Assembly (NCBI GenBank): GCA_026389425.1
Contig: JAPLHW010000149.1
Coordinates: forward strand, 1-34,729
Reading direction: 5' to 3'
From: Coprothermobacterota bacterium
GTDB taxonomy: Bacteria; Caldisericota; JANLFM01
DNA: 34,729 nt
In this document: positions 8,386 to 16,557 of the stretch, piece by piece
Numbering within the stretch: the stretch's first letter is position 1
Layout of the letters: each line of letters begins with the position of its first letter
Made by a program: the position numbers and the translations under genes
The notes under the pieces: generated by a model
Seen by the model: only the letters and a program-made list of their open reading frames with translations
What the model was told of the DNA's origin: nothing
Databases searched by the model: none

Positions 8386-9426
8386 TTGGACAGCCGAGCC
8401 AAGAGCAGCCTGGCCTCTTTCCTGGGGATTGTGCTCTCCATCCTGGTGGCGTTCATCATCGCTATCATCCTCATCTTCTCTTTCTCCAAAGATCCCGGCA
8501 AGACGCTTTACTGGTATTTCTTCGGGCCCTTCACCAATCCCTTTGTCTTCGGCAATATGCTGGAATCAGCCATCCCCTTGCTCTTCACCGGGCTGGGCAT
8601 GGCCGTAGCTTTCAAGAGCGGGGTGACCAACCTGGGCGGTGAAGGGCAGATCTTTGCCGGAGCGATCATGGCTGTCATCCTGGGGATTCTCCTTCCCAAC
8701 CTCCCTGGTGGGGTGGGGATCGCCACCCTACTTTTAGGCGGAGCCATCGTGGGCTCTCTGATGGCTGGCCTCTCCGGCTTCCTGCGTATGGCCTGGGGCG
8801 TTTCCGATCTTCTCACTACCTACTTGATCTCCACCGGGATGGTCTATGTCATCAATTATTTGATCCTTGGTCCCTTGCGCGATCCCGCCCAGATCACCAT
8901 CCAATCCCTCTCCATTCCGGCCGCCTACATGCTCCCCCGGCTTCTGCCGCCTTCCTATCTGCATTCCGGCCTCCTGCTGGGATTGGCGGCGGCGGTCTTC
9001 ATCTGGTTTCTGATCTACCGCACGCACCTTGGCTATGAGCTGCGCGTGGCCGGCTCGAACAGACAGTTCGGCCGCTACGGTGGGATCGAAGTGCGCCAAT
9101 ACCTGGTCCTGCCGATGCTCATCTCCGGCGCCCTGATCGGCTTGGGGGGCGCGGTCCAGGTGGTCGGCCGCTACGGCTCCTGCTTCTCCGATCTCACCGC
9201 CGGCCTAGGCTGGAACGGCATCGCCGTGGCTCTCATCGCTCGCTCCAACCCGCTCGGGGTGATCCCGGCAGCACTCTTTTACGCGTACCTGGACGCGGGC
9301 GCCAAGAGCGCTATGATCAATTCCGACATCACTTATGAGATCGCTTCCATTATCAGTGCCGTGATTTTTTATCTGGTTACCGCCGAAGCGGCAGTGGCCT
9401 TCATCCGCAGGAGGCTTGGCAAATGA
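8386..9426 (+). CDS. ABC transporter permease (nucleoside type), subunit 1
   Basis: Hydrophobic multi-TM protein: SSLASFLGIVLSILVAFIIAIILIFSFSKDPGKTLYWYFFGPF...LLFTGLGMAVAFKSGVTNLGGEGQIFAGA. Likely TTG start at 8386; the track's N-terminal extension (8131-8385) is an out-of-frame reading of the ATPase gene. Confidence 0.92.
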   Translation: MDSRAKSSLASFLGIVLSILVAFIIAIILIFSFSKDPGKTLYWYFFGPFTNPFVFGNMLESAIPLLFTGLGMAVAFKSGVTNLGGEGQIFAGAIMAVILGILLPNLPGGVGIATLLLGGAIVGSLMAGLSGFLRMAWGVSDLLTTYLISTGMVYVINYLILGPLRDPAQITIQSLSIPAAYMLPRLLPPSYLHSGLLLGLAAAVFIWFLIYRTHLGYELRVAGSNRQFGRYGGIEVRQYLVLPMLISGALIGLGGAVQVVGRYGSCFSDLTAGLGWNGIAVALIARSNPLGVIPAALFYAYLDAGAKSAMINSDITYEIASIISAVIFYLVTAEAAVAFIRRRLGK

Positions 9427-10436
9427 ACGGATCCTACATTCCAGCGATTGCCCAGACCCTCACTATCATGACTCCCTTGCTGCTGGCAGCCACCGGTGGC
9501 CTCTTCTCCGCCCTGGCCGGCGTCTTGAACATCGCCTTGGAAGGGTTGATGCTCTGCTCAGCCTTCTTCTCGGTGGTCTTTACCGTGGCCAGCGGAAACC
9601 TTTTTGTGGGTATTCTCGGAGGAATCCTGGCCACTCTGCTCTTGACCGCCCTTTTCGCCTTCATCTCCCTCGGCTTGCGAGCCAATATCTTCATTTCCGG
9701 CTTGGCCACTAATTTGTTGGCTGCCGGCCTCTCCATCGTGCTCTCCTATGCCATCTATGGACAGACTGGATCCGTCAGCTTCCCCGATATGCCCCGACTG
9801 AATCCAATTGTCGTGCCGGGAATCTCGGACATCCCCATCCTGGGCGACATCTTCTCCGGGCAGAACATCCTAGTCTACATTTCCTGGATCATCCTCATCA
9901 TCGCCTCGGTAGTGATTTATCACACCCCCTTCGGCATGCGCTTGCGGGCGGTGGGGCACGACATGGAGGCAGCCCGTTCGGTTGGGATCAACCCCAAGCT
10001 GATTCAGTTCATTGCCATCCTCATCTCCGGCTTCACTTGCGCTCTCGCCGGGGCGATGTTGACCCTAACCTTGGGAGCTTTTGTCCCCAACGTGACCTCC
10101 GGCCGTGGCTGGATCGCCCTGGTGATCATCTACTTGGGCAACCGGACGCCAGTGGGGGTTCTGATCGGATCGATTATCTTCGGTTTGGTTGAGTACCTCA
10201 GCAACTTCCTGCAAGCCGTCTCCAACCTTCCCTCAGGGTTGCTCCTGGCTATGCCCTTCTTCGTTACTGTGCTCGCCTTGGTGCTTTACTCCATCCTCGA
10301 ACAACAACTGCACCATCGCCGGCGCACGGCATCTGCGAACCCTTCCTGCAACCTTCCACCGGAGGATAGCGGTCCAAAGTCTCCCGCATCTGCCATCGAG
10401 GGAAGCGAAGCGAGAGCGAGCGAAAGTGGAGGGTGA
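9423..10436 (+). CDS. ABC transporter permease (nucleoside type), subunit 2
   Basis: MNGSYIPAIAQTLTIMTPLLLAATGGLFSALAGVLNIALEGLMLCSAFFSV...RLRAVGHDMEAARSVGINPKL; ATGA overlap with the preceding permease stop. Confidence 0.94.
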   Translation: MNGSYIPAIAQTLTIMTPLLLAATGGLFSALAGVLNIALEGLMLCSAFFSVVFTVASGNLFVGILGGILATLLLTALFAFISLGLRANIFISGLATNLLAAGLSIVLSYAIYGQTGSVSFPDMPRLNPIVVPGISDIPILGDIFSGQNILVYISWIILIIASVVIYHTPFGMRLRAVGHDMEAARSVGINPKLIQFIAILISGFTCALAGAMLTLTLGAFVPNVTSGRGWIALVIIYLGNRTPVGVLIGSIIFGLVEYLSNFLQAVSNLPSGLLLAMPFFVTVLALVLYSILEQQLHHRRRTASANPSCNLPPEDSGPKSPASAIEGSEARASESGG

Positions 10437-10446
10437 TAACTTGCAT

Positions 10447-10470
10447 AGGGGCGACGCATGTGTCGCCCCT
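10447..10470. repeat. REP-like palindrome (RGDACVAP-type)
   Basis: AGGGGCGAC-G-CATG-T-GTCGCCCCT; palindromic apart from one G/T pair (wobble in RNA), in the permease-ADH gap. Confidence 0.7.
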
Positions 10471-10480
10471 GCTATCTTGC

Positions 10481-10533
10481 GGCAACTTGACAACCCGCGG
10501 CAGCAGCTCTATAGCCCGCGGCAGCGCGTTCTG
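10481..10533. repeat. Dispersed GCGGCAGC repeat, locus with about 3 units
   Basis: TTGCGGCAACTTGACAACCC GCGGCAGCAGCTCTATAGCCC GCGGCAGCGCGTTCTG; shares units with 13078-13130 and 23883-23990 (reverse). Confidence 0.6.
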
Positions 10534-10552
10534 TGGTAAATAGGAGGATCCG

Positions 10553-11575
10553 ATGAAGCAATTGCAGCTTTTCGCTCCCCGCGACCTGCGCTTGGTCGAG
10601 GCCGAGTGTTCCGCTCCGGCCAAAGGTGAGGCATTGGTGCGGATCGAGTCCTGCGGCATCTGTACACTGGAGCAGCGCCTCTTCTCTGGGGCAATGAAGA
10701 TCTACTATCCGATTGTTCCCGGACATGAGGCCGCCGGCGTGGTTGAGGAGGTGGGTGCGGATTCGATCACTGCCTTGCAGCCGGGGGAGACCGTCTCCCT
10801 CGACCTCGTCTATCGCTGTGGCGAGTGCTATTGGTGCCGCAACGGGCAAAGCAACCACTGCGCCAATCGCTTCGCCGAAGGAGTCAACCCCCTGGGAGGT
10901 TTCTCCCAGTACATCGTGGTGGGTACTCGGCAATGTTTCCAGCTTCCCGCTGAGATCCCTCCCCGCGAAGCCTGTTTCGCCGAACCGCTGGCCTGTTGTA
11001 TTCACTCCCTGCGGAAAGCGAGCCTGAAGGTGGGAGAGGACCTATTGGTGGTCGGAGCGGGACCGATGGGCCTCTTGCACGCCCTGGCAGGCAGCAAGAT
11101 GGGTGCGCGCGTCTTCGTCGCTGATCCGCTCCAAGAGCGCCGTTCGTTAGCGCAAAGACTAGGGGCGGATCTCACCCTGGATCCTGCGGTCCCGCTGAAA
11201 GAGCAATTGTTGGCAGAGACCGGCGGTCGTGGCGTTGATGTCGCTGTTGTCACCGCACCGGTGAGTGAGGTCCTGCGCGAGGCAGCGATGGCAGTACGCA
11301 AGGGCGGCCGGGTCACCGCTTACTCGGCGTATAGCGACACCTTCGACCTGCCGGTGGACGCCAATTACTTGCACCGCTCCGAGGTCTCCGTCTTCGGGGT
11401 GGAAGGACGCACCGAGCGAGACTTCCAGGTCGCGGTCAAGTTGATCGGCACGCACCAGGTGGATGTCTCCCCGTTGATCAGCGCGGAATACAGGCTGGAA
11501 GAGTTCAACCAGGCTATGGAGATGGCCGGTAAGCCGGACCAAATCCGCGTCCTTTTCAATCTGAAGGAGGACTGA
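10553..11575 (+). CDS. Zinc-dependent alcohol dehydrogenase family protein (MDR)
   Basis: ESCGICTLEQRLFSG...PIVPGHEAAGVVEEVGAD...GECYWCRNGQSNHC...VVGAGPMGLLHALAG. Confidence 0.92.
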   Translation: MKQLQLFAPRDLRLVEAECSAPAKGEALVRIESCGICTLEQRLFSGAMKIYYPIVPGHEAAGVVEEVGADSITALQPGETVSLDLVYRCGECYWCRNGQSNHCANRFAEGVNPLGGFSQYIVVGTRQCFQLPAEIPPREACFAEPLACCIHSLRKASLKVGEDLLVVGAGPMGLLHALAGSKMGARVFVADPLQERRSLAQRLGADLTLDPAVPLKEQLLAETGGRGVDVAVVTAPVSEVLREAAMAVRKGGRVTAYSAYSDTFDLPVDANYLHRSEVSVFGVEGRTERDFQVAVKLIGTHQVDVSPLISAEYRLEEFNQAMEMAGKPDQIRVLFNLKED

Positions 11576-11581
11576 GGGGGC

Positions 11582-13072
11582 TTGGCGAATCAACTCATTT
11601 GGGCTTTCGATATCGGTACCACCAGCCTGAAGGCGGTAGCTTTCAGGCCTGACGGATCGGCCGTAGCTCGTGCCCAAGCTGGTTATACCCTTACTTTCCT
11701 GCCTGGAGACCGCATCGAGACGAATCCTTCCTCCTGGGAACGAGCCTTCCGTCATTGCGCCGCGCAACTGCGGACGGTCCCCGCTGCCGCTAAGCCTGAA
11801 GCGATCGTCGTCGGAGGTCAGGGACCCACCCTGGTCCCTCTGGGGAAGAACGGAAAAGCTGTCGACCAGGCCATCTCCTGGATGGATCGCCGGGCCACGG
11901 ATCAGTCGCTGGAGATACGTGAGCGCACCGGTCTGATCGTAGACAGTTCCTTCTATATGCCCAAAGCTCTCTGGTACAGCCGACACGGATTCGCCAGGGG
12001 GCGTGTCCGATGGTATACCTCCTGCCCAGACTATATCGTCGGGCGGCTCACCGGGCAACTGGTGACCGGCCTCCCTGCGCCCGGCTTCCAGGCGCTGGTT
12101 TGGCAGCGCCAGGCCATGGAGGCTTTCGGTCTGGCGGAGGCGTGGCCGCCCTTTGTCCCCTGCGGCCAGGTGGTCGGACCGGTCAGTAAACGAGGAGAAG
12201 CCTGGAGCCAGGTGAGTCAGGGGATACCAGTGGTGGTGGGTCCTCCCGACTTCGTTGAGTCCTGGCTGGGCACGGCCACTGTCAAGCCGGGGCGAGCAGT
12301 GGACCGGGGCGGCACCAGCCAAGGCATCAATCTCTGCACTGACCAACCCGTGCGCGACACTCGCCTACTGACCTTACCTCACATCGTTCCCACCCTTTGG
12401 AACTTGTCCGGCATCATCTCTACTTCAGGCAAGGCCTTGGAGTGGGTTCGCTCGCTGGTCGGGTGGGAGCGGGTACCCTACCAGGAGGTATTCCGGCGGG
12501 CGATGGCAGTCCCTCCGGGGGCGGAGGGTTTGCTCTTCCTCCCCTACCTGGCCGGGGAGCGAGCCCCTCTCTGGCGGGCTGATGCGCGTGCTCTCTTTTT
12601 TGGACTGCACTTGCGCCATACCCCCGCCCATCTCGTCCGAGCCGTCCTGGAAGGGGTGGGTTACGCTATGCGCCACGTTTTGGGCTGTATTCAAGAACAC
12701 GGACTGGAAGTCATCCAGTTTCGTTGTACCGGCCGCCAGGCCACGAGTATCGACTGGACCCGGATCAAAGCCTCAATTACCGGTATTCCCTGTCTTCTCC
12801 CTGGCGAGGTGGAGGCCGAACCGCTGGGGGGAGCTATCCTTGGGGCGGTGACCTTGGGTTGGTATGCGGATCTGGTCAGCGCCGCGGAGGCGATGGTGTG
12901 CATCTCCCAGGAGATATTCCCGGAGACTTCTTGGGAGACGCTTTATCGGGAAGGGTTCCTTCTCTACCGCTCCTTGGCTGAGGATTCGCTCGGTCATTTC
13001 TCGGCTCTTACGAAGTATCGCCAGGAAAGCAATAATGCTCCTCCGGGAGATGTGGTTGCTTACGGCAGCTAG
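11582..13072 (+). CDS. FGGY-family carbohydrate kinase (xylulokinase-like)
   Basis: TTG start with GGAGG upstream; WAFDIGTTSLKAVAF...AISWMDRRATDQS...DRGGTSQGINL...GLLFLPYLAGERAPLWRADARALFFGLHLRHTPAHLVRAVLEGVGYAMRHVL. Confidence 0.92.
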   Translation: MANQLIWAFDIGTTSLKAVAFRPDGSAVARAQAGYTLTFLPGDRIETNPSSWERAFRHCAAQLRTVPAAAKPEAIVVGGQGPTLVPLGKNGKAVDQAISWMDRRATDQSLEIRERTGLIVDSSFYMPKALWYSRHGFARGRVRWYTSCPDYIVGRLTGQLVTGLPAPGFQALVWQRQAMEAFGLAEAWPPFVPCGQVVGPVSKRGEAWSQVSQGIPVVVGPPDFVESWLGTATVKPGRAVDRGGTSQGINLCTDQPVRDTRLLTLPHIVPTLWNLSGIISTSGKALEWVRSLVGWERVPYQEVFRRAMAVPPGAEGLLFLPYLAGERAPLWRADARALFFGLHLRHTPAHLVRAVLEGVGYAMRHVLGCIQEHGLEVIQFRCTGRQATSIDWTRIKASITGIPCLLPGEVEAEPLGGAILGAVTLGWYADLVSAAEAMVCISQEIFPETSWETLYREGFLLYRSLAEDSLGHFSALTKYRQESNNAPPGDVVAYGS

Positions 13073-13077
13073 AAAGG

Positions 13078-13130
13078 CTGCGGCAGCATGATAGCCCCCG
13101 GCAACTTGACAGCTCGCGGCAGCGTGTCCA
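13078..13130. repeat. Dispersed GCGGCAGC repeat, locus with about 3 units
   Basis: GCTGCGGCAGCATGATAGCCCC CGGCAACTTGACAGCTC GCGGCAGCGTGTCC; same family as 10481-10533. Confidence 0.6.
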
Positions 13131-13149
13131 AGAAAGGTGATTCCAACCC

Positions 13150-13971
13150 ATGAACACGGGAAAACGCATTCGCTTGAAACAGATTCTGCGAAAAGACGGT
13201 CGCACGGTGATCGTTGCCCTCGACCACGGAGGCATCGCCGGGAGCATGCCCGGCATCGAAGACCCCGCCTTGGCGATCCGCGCTTGCCGTCAGGGAGGAG
13301 CTGACTGTGTCTTGACCACACGTGGCTTTGCCAGCCTCTCTGAGAATGAGTGGGACCGCAGCCTCAGTTTGATGATGCGGCTGACCGGAGGCTTCACCGT
13401 CCTGGGCGGAAAGTTCGAAGAGGAGCTGATCACCTCGGTGGAAGCAGCCATCGCCCTGGGCGCTTCCTCGGTGATCGCCACCGTGAAGTTCGGTCACCCC
13501 CGAGAGAGTGAGTTCATCCGCAATGCTTCGCTGGTGGCTGACGCCTGCGAGCGTTGGGGAATTCCCCTAACCATCGAGGCGATGGCTCAGGGAACGCTCT
13601 ACGGCAAACCCCTTTCTGGCAAAGCCGACCCCGCTGGAATCGTTTTGGCCGCACGGATGGCTCAGGAGCTTGGGGCCGACCTGATCAAGACCTATTACAC
13701 AGGGACACCGGAAAGCTTCGCCGCGGTGACAGCCGGCTGCCCGGTGCCGGTGGTGATCCTGGGCGGCGAAAAGAGCGAGGACGACGCGGCACTCTTCCGT
13801 AGCGTGCGTGATTCCATCGCTGCCGGCGGAGCCGGTATCGCCATCGGTCGTAACATTTGGCAAGGTGGTCGTACCCAAACGATGACCGAGGCGATGGTCG
13901 GTGTAGTGCACCAGGGCTGGACGGTGGAACAGGCGTTAGCCCATCTGGGAGAATCCGCGGGATCTCGGTGA
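13150..13971 (+). CDS. Class I DeoC/LsrF/FbaB-type aldolase
   Basis: RKDGRTVIVALDHGG...PLTIEAMAQGTLYGKPL...VLAARMAQELGADLIKTYYTGTPESFAAVTAGCPVPVVILGG...GGAGIAIGRNIWQ. Confidence 0.9.
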   Translation: MNTGKRIRLKQILRKDGRTVIVALDHGGIAGSMPGIEDPALAIRACRQGGADCVLTTRGFASLSENEWDRSLSLMMRLTGGFTVLGGKFEEELITSVEAAIALGASSVIATVKFGHPRESEFIRNASLVADACERWGIPLTIEAMAQGTLYGKPLSGKADPAGIVLAARMAQELGADLIKTYYTGTPESFAAVTAGCPVPVVILGGEKSEDDAALFRSVRDSIAAGGAGIAIGRNIWQGGRTQTMTEAMVGVVHQGWTVEQALAHLGESAGSR

Positions 13972-14037
13972 CCGGGAGGGCACGATTTTTTCGGCGACCA
14001 TTCCGCTAATTTCACCTTACGTAATTGAATTTTGGAT

Positions 14038-14043
14038 TATAAT
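14038..14043 (+). promoter_or_regulatory. Candidate -10 element (TATAAT) for the carbamoyltransferase operon
   Basis: Consensus TATAAT in AT-rich intergenic DNA 138 bp upstream of the ATG; -35 is weak/unclear (CTTACG at 14016). Confidence 0.4.
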
Positions 14044-14112
14044 AACTAGGGCAACCCGCCCTGTCTCGCCATGCACCTTCAGTGGCAGGTCGAGGTGGAC
14101 CTACAGTCAACG

Positions 14113-14148
14113 GCCAGTAGGAGCAAGGCATGCCTTGCTCCTACTGGC
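14113..14148. repeat. Perfect 36-bp palindrome in the leader of the carbamoyltransferase gene
   Basis: GCCAGTAGGAGCAAGGCA|TGCCTTGCTCCTACTGGC, 18+18 bp without mismatch, ending 27 bp before the ATG at 14176. Confidence 0.9.
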
Positions 14149-14175
14149 GAGCACATTTGAATAGGAGGAAGTAAT

Positions 14176-15183
14176 ATGCAGAACCTGAAGGGACGAGATT
14201 GCATCAGCATCGACGGTTTTTCCGTGGAAGAGATCGAGTTCATCATCGATGTCGGCCGGCAATTGAAAAGGGAGCTGAAGATGGGGCGTTACAATCCTTT
14301 GCTTCTGGGAAAAAGCCTGGCGGCGATCTTCGAGACACCCTCCACCCGGACCAGCATCTCCTTCGAGACCGGCGTACAGCAGATGGGCGGGCACATGCTC
14401 TGGCTGGATCCCCACCGACTGTGGGTGGGCGAGGCCCAGGAGGAAGACTGGCATGACACCATCAAGACCATCGCCCGCTACTGCGACGGCATCGCCTACC
14501 GCTCCATCGGCCAGGCGCGCCAGCTCTCCGCTGCCGAGTTCGCCGATATCCCGGTGATCAACGCCTCCAGCCCGGTGGAGCACCCCTGTCAGTCTTTCGC
14601 CGATGTGCAGACGATGATGGAAAAGAAGGGAGACCTTCGCAAGGCCAAGGTCGCTTTCTGCTGGGGCTACCGAACCGCCAACCCCCCGGCCGGCTTGACC
14701 AACTCCACCATGCTGATGGCTGGGAAGCTTGGATTCGAACTGGCTATCGCTTGCCCGGAAGGGTTCGATCCGGACATGGATGTCTACCGACGAGCCCAAG
14801 AATGCGCAGCCCTTTCCGGCGGTAAGATCTCTTTGGTCCGTTCCTATGAGGAAGCGGTCCAGGACGCTGACTTTATCAACGTCTATTCCTGGGTGTCCCC
14901 GGAGATGTTCGCCAAGGGCCTGGAGACCCATTTCCAGGGCGACGCTGCCTTCCAGGCGCGCAAGGCCGCACTCCTTGAAGAATGGTGCGTAACAGCGAAA
15001 GTCGTGGGGATGGCCAGGAAAGATTGTATGGTCATGCACTGCATGCCCATCTCGCGCAACACCGAGGTGACCGACGAGGTTCTCAACAGCCCCGCCAGCA
15101 TCATTTTCGATCAGGCCGAGAACCGCTTGCATGTGCAGAAAGCGATCATGGCCTTGACCATGGGCACCACGGTCAATTTCTAG
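14176..15183 (+). CDS. Ornithine/aspartate carbamoyltransferase family protein, probable catabolic or AOTCase/YgeW-like transcarbamylase
   Basis: Carbamoyl-phosphate motif FETPSTRTSISFETGVQQMGGHMLWL; HPCQSFAD; extended WGYRTANPPAGLTNS loop; HCMPISRNTEVTDEVLNSPASIIFDQAENRLHVQKAIMALTMG. AGGAGG RBS. Confidence 0.9.
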   Translation: MQNLKGRDCISIDGFSVEEIEFIIDVGRQLKRELKMGRYNPLLLGKSLAAIFETPSTRTSISFETGVQQMGGHMLWLDPHRLWVGEAQEEDWHDTIKTIARYCDGIAYRSIGQARQLSAAEFADIPVINASSPVEHPCQSFADVQTMMEKKGDLRKAKVAFCWGYRTANPPAGLTNSTMLMAGKLGFELAIACPEGFDPDMDVYRRAQECAALSGGKISLVRSYEEAVQDADFINVYSWVSPEMFAKGLETHFQGDAAFQARKAALLEEWCVTAKVVGMARKDCMVMHCMPISRNTEVTDEVLNSPASIIFDQAENRLHVQKAIMALTMGTTVNF

Positions 15184-15193
15184 GCGAGCACGC

Positions 15194-16039
15194 ATGGTCA
15201 GGTACATCACTCCTCACAGCTTGAACGAGGCCTTACAAATCCTTGATCAGGAGGAGCATTGCCTCCCCCTGGCCGGGGGAACTGACTTGACCTTGCTGGT
15301 GCGGGATCGAACGGTGCAAGTGGAGTGCTTGCTGGACATCAGCAAGCTGCCTGAGCTGGTCGGTGTTCATCAGGAGGGCGGAGAGATCCGGATCGGCCCC
15401 TCTACGACGTTGGCTGATGTCGCCTCATCGCCCCAGTTGCCCACTGCTCTGCGCACTGGTGCGGGTTGGATTGGTTCCCCGCAAATCCGTGCCTTGGGGA
15501 CGATCGGGGGGAATATCTGCAACGCTTCCCCCTGCGGTGACACCCTCAGCCCGCTCCTCGTCCTGGGCGGCCGCTTCCGACTGCGCAGTGCAGGCGGAGA
15601 GCGCGAGGTGCCTGCCGAAGCTTTCTTCCTCGGGCCCAAGAGAACCATTCTCACCCGGGGTGAGCTGCTGGTGGGGATTCATCTCCCCCGAGAGGACGAC
15701 CGGCGTTCAACTTTCCGGAAAATCGGCGGTCGTGGCGCCCAAACCATCGCCCAGGTCAACCTGGCCATCTCCGCTTGCTGGAGGGAGGGGATCCTCAGAC
15801 AACCCCGCCTGGCGGTCGGTTCAGCCGCCCCAACCCCGATCCGCATCCCCGCTGTGGAGCGGATCCTTGATGGACAGAGCCTTGGTGACGAGGTAATCGC
15901 TGAAGCTGCTGAGCGAACGGCAGCGGAGATCCGACCCATCTGTGACCAACGGGCTTCCGATCGGTATCGCCGCTGGGTCGTCCGGGCTCTTTTCCGCGAT
16001 GCCTTGTCATCCCTCACAGAGCAGGAGGTGTATGGATGA
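15194..16039 (+). CDS. Xanthine dehydrogenase family protein, FAD-binding subunit
   Basis: MVRYITPHSLNEALQILDQEEHCLPLAGGTDLTLLVRD...GSPQIRALGTIGGNICNASPCGDTLSPLLVL. Confidence 0.94.
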   Translation: MVRYITPHSLNEALQILDQEEHCLPLAGGTDLTLLVRDRTVQVECLLDISKLPELVGVHQEGGEIRIGPSTTLADVASSPQLPTALRTGAGWIGSPQIRALGTIGGNICNASPCGDTLSPLLVLGGRFRLRSAGGEREVPAEAFFLGPKRTILTRGELLVGIHLPREDDRRSTFRKIGGRGAQTIAQVNLAISACWREGILRQPRLAVGSAAPTPIRIPAVERILDGQSLGDEVIAEAAERTAAEIRPICDQRASDRYRRWVVRALFRDALSSLTEQEVYG

Positions 16040-16557
16040 GCGAGATCAACACCCGCGGCAGCACGTCAGGGGGGACAGATTTCAAATCTGTCCCCATAGC
16101 ATTCCGCTTGAACGGTCGCCCTGTTTCTGCCTGTATCGACGGCGGCTTGCGCGCCCTCGACCTCTTGCGCGAGGGATTCGGACTAACCGGGGTGAAAGAA
16201 GGATGTGGGCGCGGTGAGTGCGGCGCCTGCACAATCCTCCTCGATGGTCGTCCGGTCAATGCTTGTCTGTTATTGGCAGCTAAATTGGAAGGCTGCGAGG
16301 TGTTGACCATCGAAGGCATGGCTTCTCCAGACGGGACACTTCATCCCTTGCAGGCCGCTTTCCTCAAGGCGGGCGCGGTGCAATGCGGATTCTGCACCCC
16401 GGGAATGGTTCTGGCCGCCAAGAGCCTGCTCGACGCTAGGCCAAACCCCAACGAGGAAGAGATCGCCCGTGCCTTGAGCGGCAACTTCTGTCGATGCACC
16501 GGCTATACCAAGATCATCAAGGCGGTGCACTTAGCCGCCGAGGAGATGAGGCGATGA
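16036..16557 (+). CDS. Xanthine dehydrogenase family protein, 2Fe-2S subunit
   Basis: GVKEGCGRGECGACTILLDGRPVNAC...VQCGFCTPGMVLAAKSLLD...LSGNFCRCTGYTKIIKAV; ATGA overlap with the FAD subunit. Confidence 0.96.
   Translation: MSEINTRGSTSGGTDFKSVPIAFRLNGRPVSACIDGGLRALDLLREGFGLTGVKEGCGRGECGACTILLDGRPVNACLLLAAKLEGCEVLTIEGMASPDGTLHPLQAAFLKAGAVQCGFCTPGMVLAAKSLLDARPNPNEEEIARALSGNFCRCTGYTKIIKAVHLAAEEMRR
16071..16095. repeat. REP-like palindrome within the coding sequence (encodes GTDFKSVP)
   Basis: GGGGACAGATTT-C-AAATCTGTCCCC, perfect 12-bp arms around one base, in frame in the 2Fe-2S gene. Confidence 0.9.

Noticed and set aside
11159-12346. 395-aa - strand ORF opposite ADH and FGGY kinase.
   Set aside because: Shadow ORF spanning two unrelated genes on the other strand.
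14048-14110. Leader begins CTAGGGCAACCCGCC..., superficially like the CTAGGG start of ykkC (guanidine-I) riboswitches.
   Set aside because: The later conserved ykkC blocks (GGUCCGAGAG and ACGGCGGGA...CCCGGGAG) are not present, so no riboswitch class is assigned.
14107-15210. 367-aa - strand ORF opposite the carbamoyltransferase.
   Set aside because: Antisense shadow ORF caused by GC-rich codon use; composition is not protein-like.
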